Shown here: in pieces, positions 43,549-52,527 of the stretch | How positions within the stretch are numbered: the stretch's first letter is position 1 | Layout of the letters: each line of letters opens with the position of its first letter | Source: Pyropia yezoensis | Taxonomy: Eukaryota > Rhodophyta > Bangiophyceae > Bangiales > Bangiaceae | Direction of reading: 5' to 3' | Assembly: GCA_009829735.1 (NCBI GenBank) | Contig: CM020620.1 | Location: 22,418,020-22,482,019, forward strand | DNA: 64,000 nucleotides | The notes under the pieces: generated by a model | What the model was told of the DNA's origin: nothing | Databases searched by the model: none | What the model saw: only the letters and a program-made list of their open reading frames with translations | Translations under genes and position numbers: made by a program

Positions 43549-46500
43549 ATGAAGCGGGTTGCTTCACGCTCACCGACCCATGGGAGAGTGAAGGTCCTGA
43601 CTCGACCTCGAGGGGTGAGACCTAGGGACAAGGCCCCTCCTCAGAAGCACGACCCGAGTCGGATTGTGTCAGTGCTGGTAGGGAGTAACTACCAGGTCGC
43701 AGCTCGACTCTGGCTGCAGGATGGATATGAGTTTACCTCTCGTGTCATAGTCGACACAGGCTCTGCTGCCTCTCTCATTAGGCAAGACTTATTGCCAGAG
43801 GGGACAGATGTGAGCCCCGCCGGCTCACCCGAGTGGCGTATGTTTGATGTCAATGGGGGACTCCTCCCCATTGTTGGGTCTATTGCATTGACTGTTTGCA
43901 TTGGGTTCTACCAGACGCAGGTGAACTTTGGAGTAGTCTCCAATATGTCAGTCCCCGTACTCCTGGGAACTGACTATCTGGACCTCCATGTCCCGGCCGT
44001 CTGTGGACCGGAAGGGATAATCCGAATGCGTAATGGAGAGACTGTCCCCATATTGCGTAAAGGGAGGACTGTTTCCCCTACGACTCATCAACCTAGGGAA
44101 AACTCTCCCAAGGGTGGAGGCTCTACGACCCATGTACGAGTATGTAAGGGTACGGTAGTCCCGCCCCGATCAAGGACCTTTGTGCGAGTACGCACACGGT
44201 TTCGAGGGAATGGACTTGTTTCCCCCGTGGACCGAGTCTATTATACTCACCAAGTGCAAGTTGCTTGGGGCCCCATGACTTGTGGGGATGACCAAACCTG
44301 GTGGGTGGAGGTCCTCAACACGTCGGAGGAACCTCGACGACTCCCCGGAGGCATGAAGATTGCGTCGATCTCTACCTTTGAGGGGAATGTCGTTGCTGTG
44401 ACTCAACAGCAATGGGAGGATATTGGAATGGCAGGCTCTGCCGACCAATCGAGTTCATCGACGGCTAAGTCGCCGACGGTACATCGGGAGAACATCCCGG
44501 AGTGTTTACATGGACGACTGGATGAGTTAATCCAGAAGCATCACAAGTTGTGGAATGGTGACCTTGGGCTCATCAAGGCCACCGAACACAGAATCGTGTT
44601 GAAGCCAGGGGCTAGGCCAGTTCGCCTGAGTCCCTACCGTATGGGACCAGACTCACGGGAACTCACCCGAGAGCAGGTCCAACGGATGCAAGACATGGGT
44701 GTCATTGAGCCTTGCTCAAGTGAGTGGGCCAGTCCCATAGTCTTGGTGCCCAAGTCAGACGGCACGATGCGGTTCTGCATCGATTATCGTAAGCTAAACG
44801 AGCGGACGGTAAGGGATAGTTACCCCTTACCCCGTATGGACGATTGCCTTGACTCACTCGGTGAGGCACAGTACTTTTCCACGTTGGACTGCAACGCGGG
44901 GTACTGGCAGATACCCATCCGCAAGGAGGACAGACACTTGACCACCTTCACGTGTCACTGTGGAGTTTATCAGTGTACACGGCTCCCTTTTGGGCTTTGC
45001 AATGCACCTGCGACTTTCCAGCGTGCTATTGACTTGATACTTGCCGGAGTCAAGTGGCAGATCGCCCTGGTGTATCTGGACGATATCATTGTGTTCTCCG
45101 GGACTGTCGAAGAACACTTGTCCCACTTGGACAGAGTGTTTACCCTGTTGGGTGAAGCAGGAGTAACACTCAAACCTACGAAGTGTCACCTCTTTAGTAA
45201 TGAGGTGGAGTACCTCGGCCATATAGTCCGGCCAGGTCGCATTCTGGTCAATGAGAAGAACCTCATGGCCATCCGTCGGGCGAAGTTCCCCCAGACGCAG
45301 ACACAACTCAGGAGCTTCCTGGGTATGTGTAACGTATACAGACGCTTTGTGGCGAACTATGCCAAAGTGTCTGCACCGTTGAACCACTTGGTAAGTTCCA
45401 AGATGCCCAAGCGCTTGGATGCTCCCAAACCCCCGGAGCAAGAAGCGTTTGATAGGTTGCGAGAGCTCCTCTGCAACCCACCGGTGTTAGCGATCCCGAG
45501 ACCGGGGGCTCACTACATCGTTGATGTGGACGCAAGTTACGACCAACTCGGTTGTTGCTTACTCCAACAACAGCCTTCGGGGGAGTATTTACCCGTTGGC
45601 TATTTCAGTAAGGGACTCTCACCCGCCCAGAAGAACTATTCTGTGACGGAGGTAGAGGGTCTTGGCGTGGTATGGGCAGTCTCCATGCTACGGCCATACA
45701 TCGAAGGAAGGAAGTTCCTCATTCGATGTGACCACAAGGCTTTGAAGTGGATACTCACCACTACAGCCTGTACGAATAACCGACTCAATCGATGGCGACT
45801 CTGCCTCGCTGAGTTCGATTATGATGTTGAATATCGGCCAGGCCCGAAGCATGCGGTTGCGGACGCGTTGTCTCGCATACCGACGGATGGGAAAGACACT
45901 TCCCCTATCCCTGAGGAACTCCCTCATGTGGCAGTGACCACTCGCTCCGGAACTGTCCTCGACCCGAGGATGCCTGGCATGGCCAAATTATTACCCGTGT
46001 CTTTGGATGAGTTTGTCCAGGCACAGGAGAGCGACAAACTTTGTCGACGACTCAGGAAGGAGCTCGACCAGGCTCAACCGACTCGGTTCTTCCTGAATGA
46101 CAACGGCATACTCTGCCGTAAGGGATATACCCAGGGGGACAAGCAAGTCGTCGTCCCCAAGGAGTTACGCAAGAGTATCCTCCAACGGGAGCACTCCTCA
46201 CCGTTGGGTGGACACCCAGGGTCTACGAGGATGTATCAGACCCTACGTAAGAAGTACTATTGGCCATCACTCGTGGCTGATGTGTACGGATATGTAGCCG
46301 CATGCGCGACTTGCGCAAAGAATAGACTCATGGAGTCCCGGCAGACTTCTTCCATGAGACTCTTTCCTGCAACAGAGCCGTTTGCAGCGATAGCAGTGGA
46401 CTTACTCGGTCCACTACCACGAACACCTGAAGGATATGAGTACCTTCTGGTGATGTGTGATCGCTTCACTAAGCTCACACGGGTATCCCCACTCAAGGAT

Positions 46501-47538
46501 ATCACAGCCGTGGACGTTCTGAGTGAGTTACTCGACGTCTGGGTTGCCAGTTATGGCATCCCCGACTCTATCCTTTCGGATAACGGACCACAGTTTGCGT
46601 CCGTCCTGTATCAGGGAGTCATGAAGATGTTGGGGGTGCAGACGAACTTCGCCACCCCTTACCATCCCCAGACTAATGGGCAGGTGGAACGATTCAACAG
46701 GACTCTAGTGCGCCAGTTGCGTCACTATGTCCATGACCATGTAGTCACATGGGCTCGTTATGCGTCACTACTCGTGACAGCATACAACTCCCAGGTACAC
46801 AGTAGTACGGGAGAGGCACCGTTTGCCTTCGTCTGCCCCCGACGACTTCCGTCAGTAGCTGTGGAGCGTCTCACCCAGACTGAGGGTGAGACTTCGACTC
46901 AAACACCGAGTCAGGCGAAAGCCTCCCTACTCCAGAGACTGGAGGAGATGATACCCCTTGTCCGGGCTACTATGGAGAAGGCCCAAGCCCGTTACAAGAG
47001 GTACTTCGATGTCCGAGTCAGACATCGTCGCGATCCGCTCCGAGTTGGAGATTGGATTTATGTTAACTCCCACGACAATAAGGGAGGGAAATTGGTCTTC
47101 AAGACTCTGGGACCATATCACATCCTTAAAACGGATGGACGTCGGTTAACCATCGAGAGTGATGATGGTATCCGGACAATAAATGGGAGTCACGCGACTC
47201 GCGCACCCGAACCCCCAGAGGGAGATCCCGCTTGGGAAAGGGCTTTGCAAGCATGGAAAGTCCCATCCTTGCCGACCTCTTCCAATAAGCCATTGGAGGC
47301 GGTGTTCGACAAGTTTGTCGGGCACGGATATGATGAGTCGGGGCGACTCATGCTCCGAGTCAGGTGGTTCGGGTATGGACCAACTTCCGACACATGGGAG
47401 TTTGTAGAGGACCTACCAGTAGAGAAGGTCCGTAGATACTGCCAGACTGTGGGCATATCTATACGCCGACGTAGCACTCGTACGTCGGGGGATGAAGTCC
47501 CTGCTCCAAGTCAGAGCAGAGCGGCAAGCCAACCATGA
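43549..47538 (+). CDS. pol: Pol polyprotein: protease, RT, RNase H, integrase, chromodomain
   Basis: The frame is continuous from 43498 (via frameshift) or ATG 43549 to 47538; 1,329 aa counted from the ATG. The aspartic protease has VIVDTGSAASLI at residues 67-77. Reverse transcriptase has FCIDYRKLNE and YLDD at 509-512. RNase H has IVDVDASYDQLGCCLLQ. The integrase has an HHCC finger (HSSPLGGHPGSTRMYQTL ... CATCAKN) and the DDE triad (AVDLLGPLP near 950, ILSDNGPQF near 1010, NGQVERFNR near 1047). A chromodomain occupies about 1249-1305 (FDKFVGHGYDESGRLMLRVRWFGYG...DTWEFVEDL) and should steer integration by reading histone marks. All catalytic residues are present and no stop interrupts, so the element may be active. 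Confidence 0.95.
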   Translation: MKRVASRSPTHGRVKVLTRPRGVRPRDKAPPQKHDPSRIVSVLVGSNYQVAARLWLQDGYEFTSRVIVDTGSAASLIRQDLLPEGTDVSPAGSPEWRMFDVNGGLLPIVGSIALTVCIGFYQTQVNFGVVSNMSVPVLLGTDYLDLHVPAVCGPEGIIRMRNGETVPILRKGRTVSPTTHQPRENSPKGGGSTTHVRVCKGTVVPPRSRTFVRVRTRFRGNGLVSPVDRVYYTHQVQVAWGPMTCGDDQTWWVEVLNTSEEPRRLPGGMKIASISTFEGNVVAVTQQQWEDIGMAGSADQSSSSTAKSPTVHRENIPECLHGRLDELIQKHHKLWNGDLGLIKATEHRIVLKPGARPVRLSPYRMGPDSRELTREQVQRMQDMGVIEPCSSEWASPIVLVPKSDGTMRFCIDYRKLNERTVRDSYPLPRMDDCLDSLGEAQYFSTLDCNAGYWQIPIRKEDRHLTTFTCHCGVYQCTRLPFGLCNAPATFQRAIDLILAGVKWQIALVYLDDIIVFSGTVEEHLSHLDRVFTLLGEAGVTLKPTKCHLFSNEVEYLGHIVRPGRILVNEKNLMAIRRAKFPQTQTQLRSFLGMCNVYRRFVANYAKVSAPLNHLVSSKMPKRLDAPKPPEQEAFDRLRELLCNPPVLAIPRPGAHYIVDVDASYDQLGCCLLQQQPSGEYLPVGYFSKGLSPAQKNYSVTEVEGLGVVWAVSMLRPYIEGRKFLIRCDHKALKWILTTTACTNNRLNRWRLCLAEFDYDVEYRPGPKHAVADALSRIPTDGKDTSPIPEELPHVAVTTRSGTVLDPRMPGMAKLLPVSLDEFVQAQESDKLCRRLRKELDQAQPTRFFLNDNGILCRKGYTQGDKQVVVPKELRKSILQREHSSPLGGHPGSTRMYQTLRKKYYWPSLVADVYGYVAACATCAKNRLMESRQTSSMRLFPATEPFAAIAVDLLGPLPRTPEGYEYLLVMCDRFTKLTRVSPLKDITAVDVLSELLDVWVASYGIPDSILSDNGPQFASVLYQGVMKMLGVQTNFATPYHPQTNGQVERFNRTLVRQLRHYVHDHVVTWARYASLLVTAYNSQVHSSTGEAPFAFVCPRRLPSVAVERLTQTEGETSTQTPSQAKASLLQRLEEMIPLVRATMEKAQARYKRYFDVRVRHRRDPLRVGDWIYVNSHDNKGGKLVFKTLGPYHILKTDGRRLTIESDDGIRTINGSHATRAPEPPEGDPAWERALQAWKVPSLPTSSNKPLEAVFDKFVGHGYDESGRLMLRVRWFGYGPTSDTWEFVEDLPVEKVRRYCQTVGISIRRRSTRTSGDEVPAPSQSRAASQP

Positions 47539-47666
47539 GTACAAACACATACCATGGTTCTTCAAAGATTCTCTACTAACAAAGCCGACTATGGCACAAT
47601 ACAAAACGAGAAGAATACCCACCACTCTTCTCACCAAGGAAAGAACAAGTCGTTCGACCGCTGACT

Positions 47667-49583
47667 CTAGCGTTCCATATGGCCACCCCCACCACTATAG
47701 GGACCGCCCGACCACGAACCCCCAGGGTCGTAGGCCGGTAGCGGAGGGGCGTAACCCACTCGGGAGGGCCCCGGAGTGGAAGCACTGGGAGGGGCCCGCC
47801 GACTCGCGGACCCATCCCCGTCGTAAGATAGATGTCCGGAGGTACTCCCTCCGTGACGCGGAAGCTGCTGCTGAGTCGACAGCAGCCGTTGGACAAACTC
47901 GTGTCCAACCGCGAGGCGAGTGACCTCAGCTGCCAATGACTGTCGCGCCGTGGCTGAGTCGCCCGACGCGAGGAAGTGACTGACACGCCGGGTGACCCAA
48001 GCCAACGTGTCAAGGGAGGCCACGAGTGAGGCCTCCACCGTGGCGTCATACATGATGGCTCCCAAGTTGGGAAGCATCTCGCCAACGCCACGCGCAATCG
48101 GCATGGGTACCGGAGTTCGGACCCGTAGCGAACCCAACGCCACGTCGGGGAAGGGCTCGAGGAACTGGAAGGGTGGAGCCTGAGTCGGCTCCACACCCCC
48201 CGAGGTCGGAGTCGCGACCCGCGGGGAAGTCGTCGGCACAGCTCGCCCACGGCTTCGAGGGGCTCCTCGATGAGCACCACGACGAGTCGTCGCCGATGAT
48301 GTCGCCCACCCAGAGCCAGGGGGCGACGTAGAGGGAGTAACCCCCTCTGCGTAGGGAAGGGAAGAGTCCCCCAACCCCTCACGCAAGAACAGCTGTCCCT
48401 GCACCAGAGTATGGGTGACATGGACGAACTCCCGGGGTGGCTCACTCTCCAACCCCGGCTCTGGACGCTTGTTGCGGCGGAGGAAGGGTTCCAGCTGCGC
48501 CCAATCGAGTCGATTGTGCAGGGTGACCATACCCTTAAGGAGGAACGGAGCCAGGTCCCCCGCGCCCAAGGCTAACCAGTGGAAGCCAAGGGTTTCCATA
48601 CCCTCCACCAGAGCCGGTGGGAGGTGCCACAGGTAACCCCGATGGACTACATCGGAGTACCAGCCCCGAGTCACCACGACCACCCAGTGCGTGGCGAGGT
48701 AGGCGAAGACCCGGTTACCCTCCGAGCTGGAGCGTAGCACGGAGCCAAAGTAGGCAACGAGGAGGGGGATCCGAGCCGGAAACCCACAAGGTACCTCCAC
48801 TGTCTCCCACCACCCTGGGAGAAAAGGGTACTGGTGCTCACGCTCCTCCAGAGGTACGTGGGTGAACTCCACCCGCGACCCGTGGATGAGGAAGCCCGAG
48901 GAGCCCCGGAGTCGGAACTCCTCTCGCACCACGCCGTGTTGGGCGTGGGCGTCCTCTCCGCCCAGGTAGGGACGGGGAAGGGCACACCACTCGGTAGACA
49001 CAACCGCGTGGGTGTCGTCGATCTCCTTGTCGCCCGACCCCAAGGCGAGGGAGGTTGACAACGCCTGGACTTCAGGCGCGTCCGCCAGGCAGAGTAGCGC
49101 TGGTAGGTCGCAGACCACCCCATCAGGTAGAGTCACCTGGTTGGGGTACCGACGAGTCCGGCGGTACCATACGTCGGTCCGCCGTGGCTCGGGGATGATC
49201 AAGTAGACATCCTTGAGCTTGCAGTCGGGAAGCTCCCCGACTGACTTGGGAGGCGCCCAGGCTCGGGGCCCCATAGGAGGACGGGGCCGCGGCGGGAGTA
49301 GCAGCCGTGACTCAGGAAGGCGGGGGATGGGAGTCACATCCCCTTCCGCCACCGGGTTGGAAGACCCATCCCCCGGTGGGACCACGGCCGAGGGGGCAGT
49401 AGGAGGTGATGGGGCGGGGACGGCTGAGGCGGCCGCCTCCGACCCTCGCCCGGGACGAGTCGTCTCCATGGCCGACCCCCGGCTGAGAGACTCCTCAGTC
49501 CCGAGGGCCTCCTCTCCCGTCCGTCGCTTGTCCGACAGAGACGTCGGAGACGGGGACAAAGGCCGACTCGGCTCACCCGCCAT
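47667..49583 (-). CDS. Antisense ORF of unknown function in the Ty3/gypsy element (638 aa)
   Basis: The frame runs on the minus strand from ATG 49583 (MAGEPSRPLSPSPTSLSDKRR) to TAG 47667, 128 bp from the pol stop and convergent with it. The N-terminal 100 residues are Pro/Ser/Arg-rich. Residues about 115-420 look like a folded domain with many aromatic residues, for example KDVYLIIPEPRRTDVWYRRT, YPFLPGWWETVEVPCGF, LLVAYFGSVLRSSSEGNRVF and THWVVVVTRGWYSDVVHRGY. The C-terminal third is Ser/Gly/Pro-rich. I see no zinc finger, protease, transposase or clear membrane segment. Frame length, aromatic-rich composition and lack of a competing plus-strand ORF make it a real gene. The frame continues upstream to 50159, but that part overlaps tandem repeats and is omitted. 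Reverse-oriented extra ORFs between pol and the 3' LTR are known from plant Tat-lineage elements such as Grande. Confidence 0.7.
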   Translation of the reverse strand: MAGEPSRPLSPSPTSLSDKRRTGEEALGTEESLSRGSAMETTRPGRGSEAAASAVPAPSPPTAPSAVVPPGDGSSNPVAEGDVTPIPRLPESRLLLPPRPRPPMGPRAWAPPKSVGELPDCKLKDVYLIIPEPRRTDVWYRRTRRYPNQVTLPDGVVCDLPALLCLADAPEVQALSTSLALGSGDKEIDDTHAVVSTEWCALPRPYLGGEDAHAQHGVVREEFRLRGSSGFLIHGSRVEFTHVPLEEREHQYPFLPGWWETVEVPCGFPARIPLLVAYFGSVLRSSSEGNRVFAYLATHWVVVVTRGWYSDVVHRGYLWHLPPALVEGMETLGFHWLALGAGDLAPFLLKGMVTLHNRLDWAQLEPFLRRNKRPEPGLESEPPREFVHVTHTLVQGQLFLREGLGDSSLPYAEGVTPSTSPPGSGWATSSATTRRGAHRGAPRSRGRAVPTTSPRVATPTSGGVEPTQAPPFQFLEPFPDVALGSLRVRTPVPMPIARGVGEMLPNLGAIMYDATVEASLVASLDTLAWVTRRVSHFLASGDSATARQSLAAEVTRLAVGHEFVQRLLSTQQQLPRHGGSTSGHLSYDGDGSASRRAPPSASTPGPSRVGYAPPLPAYDPGGSWSGGPYSGGGGHMER

Positions 49584-50574
49584 CACGCGACCAACCTTGA
49601 CCGACTCGGTGAGGTTGAGCACGGGGGGGGACACGACCCGCTCCCCCTCCGACGACAACCAACCTTGACCGACTCGGTGAGGTAGAGCAAGGGGGGGGGA
49701 CACGACCCACACCCCCCACCGACAACGAAGAAGCCCGACACAAGGGGCAGCGCGGGGAAGACACAACCCCGCCAACGAGGACAAAGGGGGGGGAACACAA
49801 CCCACGCCCCCACCGACAACGAAGACGCCCGACACAGGGGCGGAAGGGGGAAGACACCACCCCAACCAACGACACCAACCGCACGGCGGGAAGAGACAGA
49901 CCCGCCGACGCGAGGGAGCAGCGGCGGGAAGGCACACACCCGCCCGCACACACGAAGGGGAGAGAAGACCCCGCACCGGCGGCCGAGTCCCACCGCCGGC
50001 GACCGAGTGCAACACCCCCAACTCGGGGTGCGCACACCCCTCAACCCTGACTAGAAAGGGGGGGAAGGAGTGAGGAACACCCCGCAGAGAGCCAGCTGGG
50101 GGTGGATCGAGCTGAAGGGGGGGACACAACCCGACCCCCCGAGAGCAACCGTACCCCAACTGAAGGGGCAGGTGCAGGTCGACGTTCCGAGTGAGAACGT
50201 CGACGCCCTACTCCTCCAGTTGAGGGGCAGGGGGTGTGGCGGAGGTACGCCGACACCCAGGTTAGGGGGCTCACCCACACGTGAGTCCACCCGTGGAGCA
50301 CCCTGACCAGGTGGGGGACGACTTTCCCCCACACCTGTTTCGCGTGGAGGGGGCTCCTCTACCCAGTGTCAGGGCAGAGAGCGCACCCCACGGAGAGGGA
50401 CTGCCTCTCCCGGAGGGCCCCGCCGGACGCGAGTGCAACCCCGGCGTAACCCTGGTGCACGCTAGACGCCAGCGATTCACCGTACTTTGCATCTCAACTC
50501 GGGAATTGCATCCTCCTCTCCCGGTCACTGCGACTCGCCGCTGATTGGACGTCCACCGGGACGGCTGGACTTTT
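49584..50574. repeat. Tandem-repeat non-coding region of the retrotransposon
   Basis: CCAACCTTGACCGACTCGGT occurs at 49591 and again at 49659 (period 68). A second unit with CCACCGACAACGAAGA-GCCCGACA occurs near 49716 and 49810 (period about 94). G-runs and ACACGACCC or ACACAACCC motifs recur to about 50,140. The stretch lies upstream of the antisense ORF and could serve as its promoter/leader. Confidence 0.6.
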
Positions 50575-50587
50575 GAGAAGGGGGAAA
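50575..50587 (+). other. Polypurine tract
   Basis: GAGAAGGGGGAAA directly precedes the 3' LTR and is the expected primer for plus-strand DNA synthesis. Confidence 0.9.
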
Positions 50588-51126
50588 TGTGGGAGATTGG
50601 GCCGGAATTCGGTACCAATACTTTGAAGATTCGGGTCAAGTGGACCTGACCGGAAGTCGAAATTCACCCGACCCACGATGGTGAAACTTCTGACTTCTGG
50701 ACGGAAATTCGATTAGGACTTCCGACATACTAAAGCAGGGTAATGCTGCTGGTATTTGTTTCTTGGGATTTTTGCACGGGAGCCAGACGGATTTCTACGC
50801 TTTGAGTTCTTTGCATGTGGAGTGATATGATTGGTTTGTTTGAGGGTTCATTTTCTGAGTGTTTTGAGGGGTTGCGTGAGCGTGTGAGGAGGGTTGATAA
50901 GGAGGGACAGCAAGGCGGGGAGGGCCCACCTTGGCTGGCCAAGCAAGTAAACACCGTCTGGCTCCGACACATCTTGTTCGTGCCTTGGTGAGTGGACCCG
51001 CTCACCACACGCAAGTTCCGTGTTCGGCTGTGTGGAGGTGCTTGCTTCCGGTGTCCCAAGTTGGGATATCGGCAATACTCCTCTTCCTTCCCTGACTCGG
51101 GGTTGGTGCTTGGGAGTACTGCTACA
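50588..51126 (+). repeat. 3' LTR
   Basis: 539 bp, same ends as the 5' LTR; differs by T at 50713 where the 5' LTR has C. Confidence 0.95.
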
Positions 51127-51131
51127 GACGT
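51127..51131 (+). repeat. Target-site duplication, right copy (GACGT)
   Basis: Matches GACGT at 40877-40881. Confidence 0.95.
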
Positions 51132-51602
51132 GGCCTTGCCAATCTTGGGGTGACGCTTGAGGAAGCCGCGCATCCACTGGCGCCCGGGGCGACCGTCCTT
51201 GAACACGGCCCGAGCAGCAGCGCTCCGACTGGCCTCCACGTCGTGGTTGATGTACTGCTGCACCGATGCACAGACGTCGACCTCCAGCAAAGGCGCGCCC
51301 CTGGCATGCCAATACAGAATCTGCTTCTCGATAGCCATCTCCTCCTCAGTCGTCAGCACAGGCGGCCGTCCTCTGGAGAGCACGCCTCTCGTTCCGTTCT
51401 TGGCTCGTGCCACCAGCCCTTGTGAGCAGCCAAGGTTGTTGGCAGCGTGCACCACCGCCATCTCTCCAGAGCGCAACTGCGGGAGCCACGCTTGAAGCAA
51501 GGCCTCCTTCTCGGCGGAGAGGCCCCACTTCCGAGTCGAAGCGGCTTGGGCACCTTGAGCCGAAGAACGGGAATGGCGCCCGGAAGCAGAACGGCGCCCC
51601 AT
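51132..51602 (-). pseudogene. Pogo-like DDE transposase, N-terminal third (disrupted by retrotransposon)
   Basis: The frame starts at ATG 51602 (MGRRSASGRHSRSSAQGA). It shows the N-terminal helix-turn-helix (EMAVVHAANNLGCSQGLVARA) and the CENP-B-type DNA-binding region ending in RQWMRGFLKRHPKIGKAT, where the 3' LTR interrupts. The catalytic two thirds of the same gene lie at 39445-40876. The frame is open further upstream to 51797, but that part is Pro-rich and probably not translated. Confidence 0.8.
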
Positions 51603-52518
51603 TGTCAGTGAAGTGGCAGGGGGGAGGGGGGGGCGGGGGGGGGGGAGGAGGGCAGGCAGCCAGCGAGGACCGCAGCAGCAGACAGGCTTGGAGGGCGGCA
51701 GAACGGAAGGACGCGGGGGGGGGCGGGGGGTGCGGGGTACGAAAGCAGCCTTGCGTGGAGCGGATGGAGGCGAAAAGGGGGGGGCAGGCGGCAGCACCGA
51801 GGGTGGGGAGGGTGCCAGAGAGGACGGTGCGACGGTGGCGGGGATGCAGGGGCACGGGGCGGCGGCTGGGGGAAGGGTGGGGTGTCACTCTCACCAGGGG
51901 AGGTGAGCGACGGGGGCGCAGTGAAGCAGAGGGAGGGGGTTGCTGGGGCTGGCGGCGCCTGGGAGGTCTGCAAGTGTCGGGGTCGGCTTGGGGAGCAAGT
52001 GTGTGGCGTCGCCAGCGGCGTGGGGAAGCATGGGCGCCTTATTATTGCGTTCTTCAGGTGCTTCTCCCCCCCCCCCAGTGCAAGCCGAAAGTGCCCCTGG
52101 ACGCGCCAATCATTTCCGTTCAGGCAACGCGAGTGCAGAAGCGGGAGGAGGGTGGCACTAGCTACCTTTTGAGCGTCTTGCTGCCCTGGAGCGGTGTCTG
52201 CTTCGTCTCATGGAGTGGGGTAGCATGTGCCATATGTGCCAGGAAGAACGGCCTGGTCACTGATGAAGTAACATATGTCTTGCCCAACCAAGGTCAGAAT
52301 CGACGCTGTAAGCACTCTCAATCATTTGCCTCACTCTTCATGAATGGAGACCCCCCCGGTATGTGTGGTTCCGGTGGTTGGGCATCAGCCGTTGCGTGCA
52401 CGAATTGGAATTATTGTCGAAATTTATTGTGCCGAGATACCGATACGAAATCGGTAAATCGGTACACCGCCCGTTAAACGGTACAGAAAATCGTACCGAT
52501 CGGTGTATGCCAACCTTA
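51603..52518. other. 5' region of the DNA transposon
   Basis: This is the upstream region of the split transposase, ending in the subterminal CGGTA repeats and the right inverted end. It is G-rich on the plus strand at 51,615-51,900 and AT-richer after 52,180. A plus-strand ORF over it is low-complexity and not accepted. Confidence 0.4.
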
Positions 52519-52527
52519 ACTGCGGTA

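Larger units (their letters stand above)
40882..51126 (+). mobile_element. Ty3/gypsy LTR retrotransposon (chromovirus), full length, 10,245 bp
   Basis: The element has two 539-bp LTRs beginning TGTGGGAG and ending TGCTACA, a GACGT target duplication, a primer-binding region at 41423, gag, a -1 frameshift site, pol (protease, RT, RNase H, integrase, chromodomain), an antisense ORF, a tandem repeat region and a polypurine tract. By eye the LTRs differ at one base only (C 41007 versus T 50713), so insertion is recent. No stop interrupts gag or pol. The order RT-RNaseH-integrase and the C-terminal chromodomain place it among chromoviruses of the Metaviridae. It inserted within the transposase gene of a DNA transposon. 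Confidence 0.95.
37826..52527. mobile_element. Pogo-like DNA transposon with inverted ends, host to the Ty3/gypsy insertion
   Basis: The left end reads TAAGGTTTGCA-GATCGGTA from 37833. The right end, reverse-complemented from 52520, reads TAAGGTTGGCATACACCGATCGGTA. Both ends then carry several CGGTA/CGGTAAA units within about 100 bp (37846-37945 and 52430-52503), a usual layout for transposase-binding subterminal repeats. The nine bases ACTGCGGTA stand at 37826-37834 and at 52519-52527, partly overlapping the inverted ends, and look like a target duplication of 7-9 bp. Without the 10.2-kb retrotransposon the element is about 4.45 kb. It contains the DDE transposase (minus) and a small Cys-motif ORF (plus). 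Confidence 0.6.

Noticed and set aside
49584-50159. N-terminal extension of the antisense retrotransposon ORF to 830 aa
   Set aside because: The added part translates tandem repeats and G/C runs; ATG 49583 is a better start.
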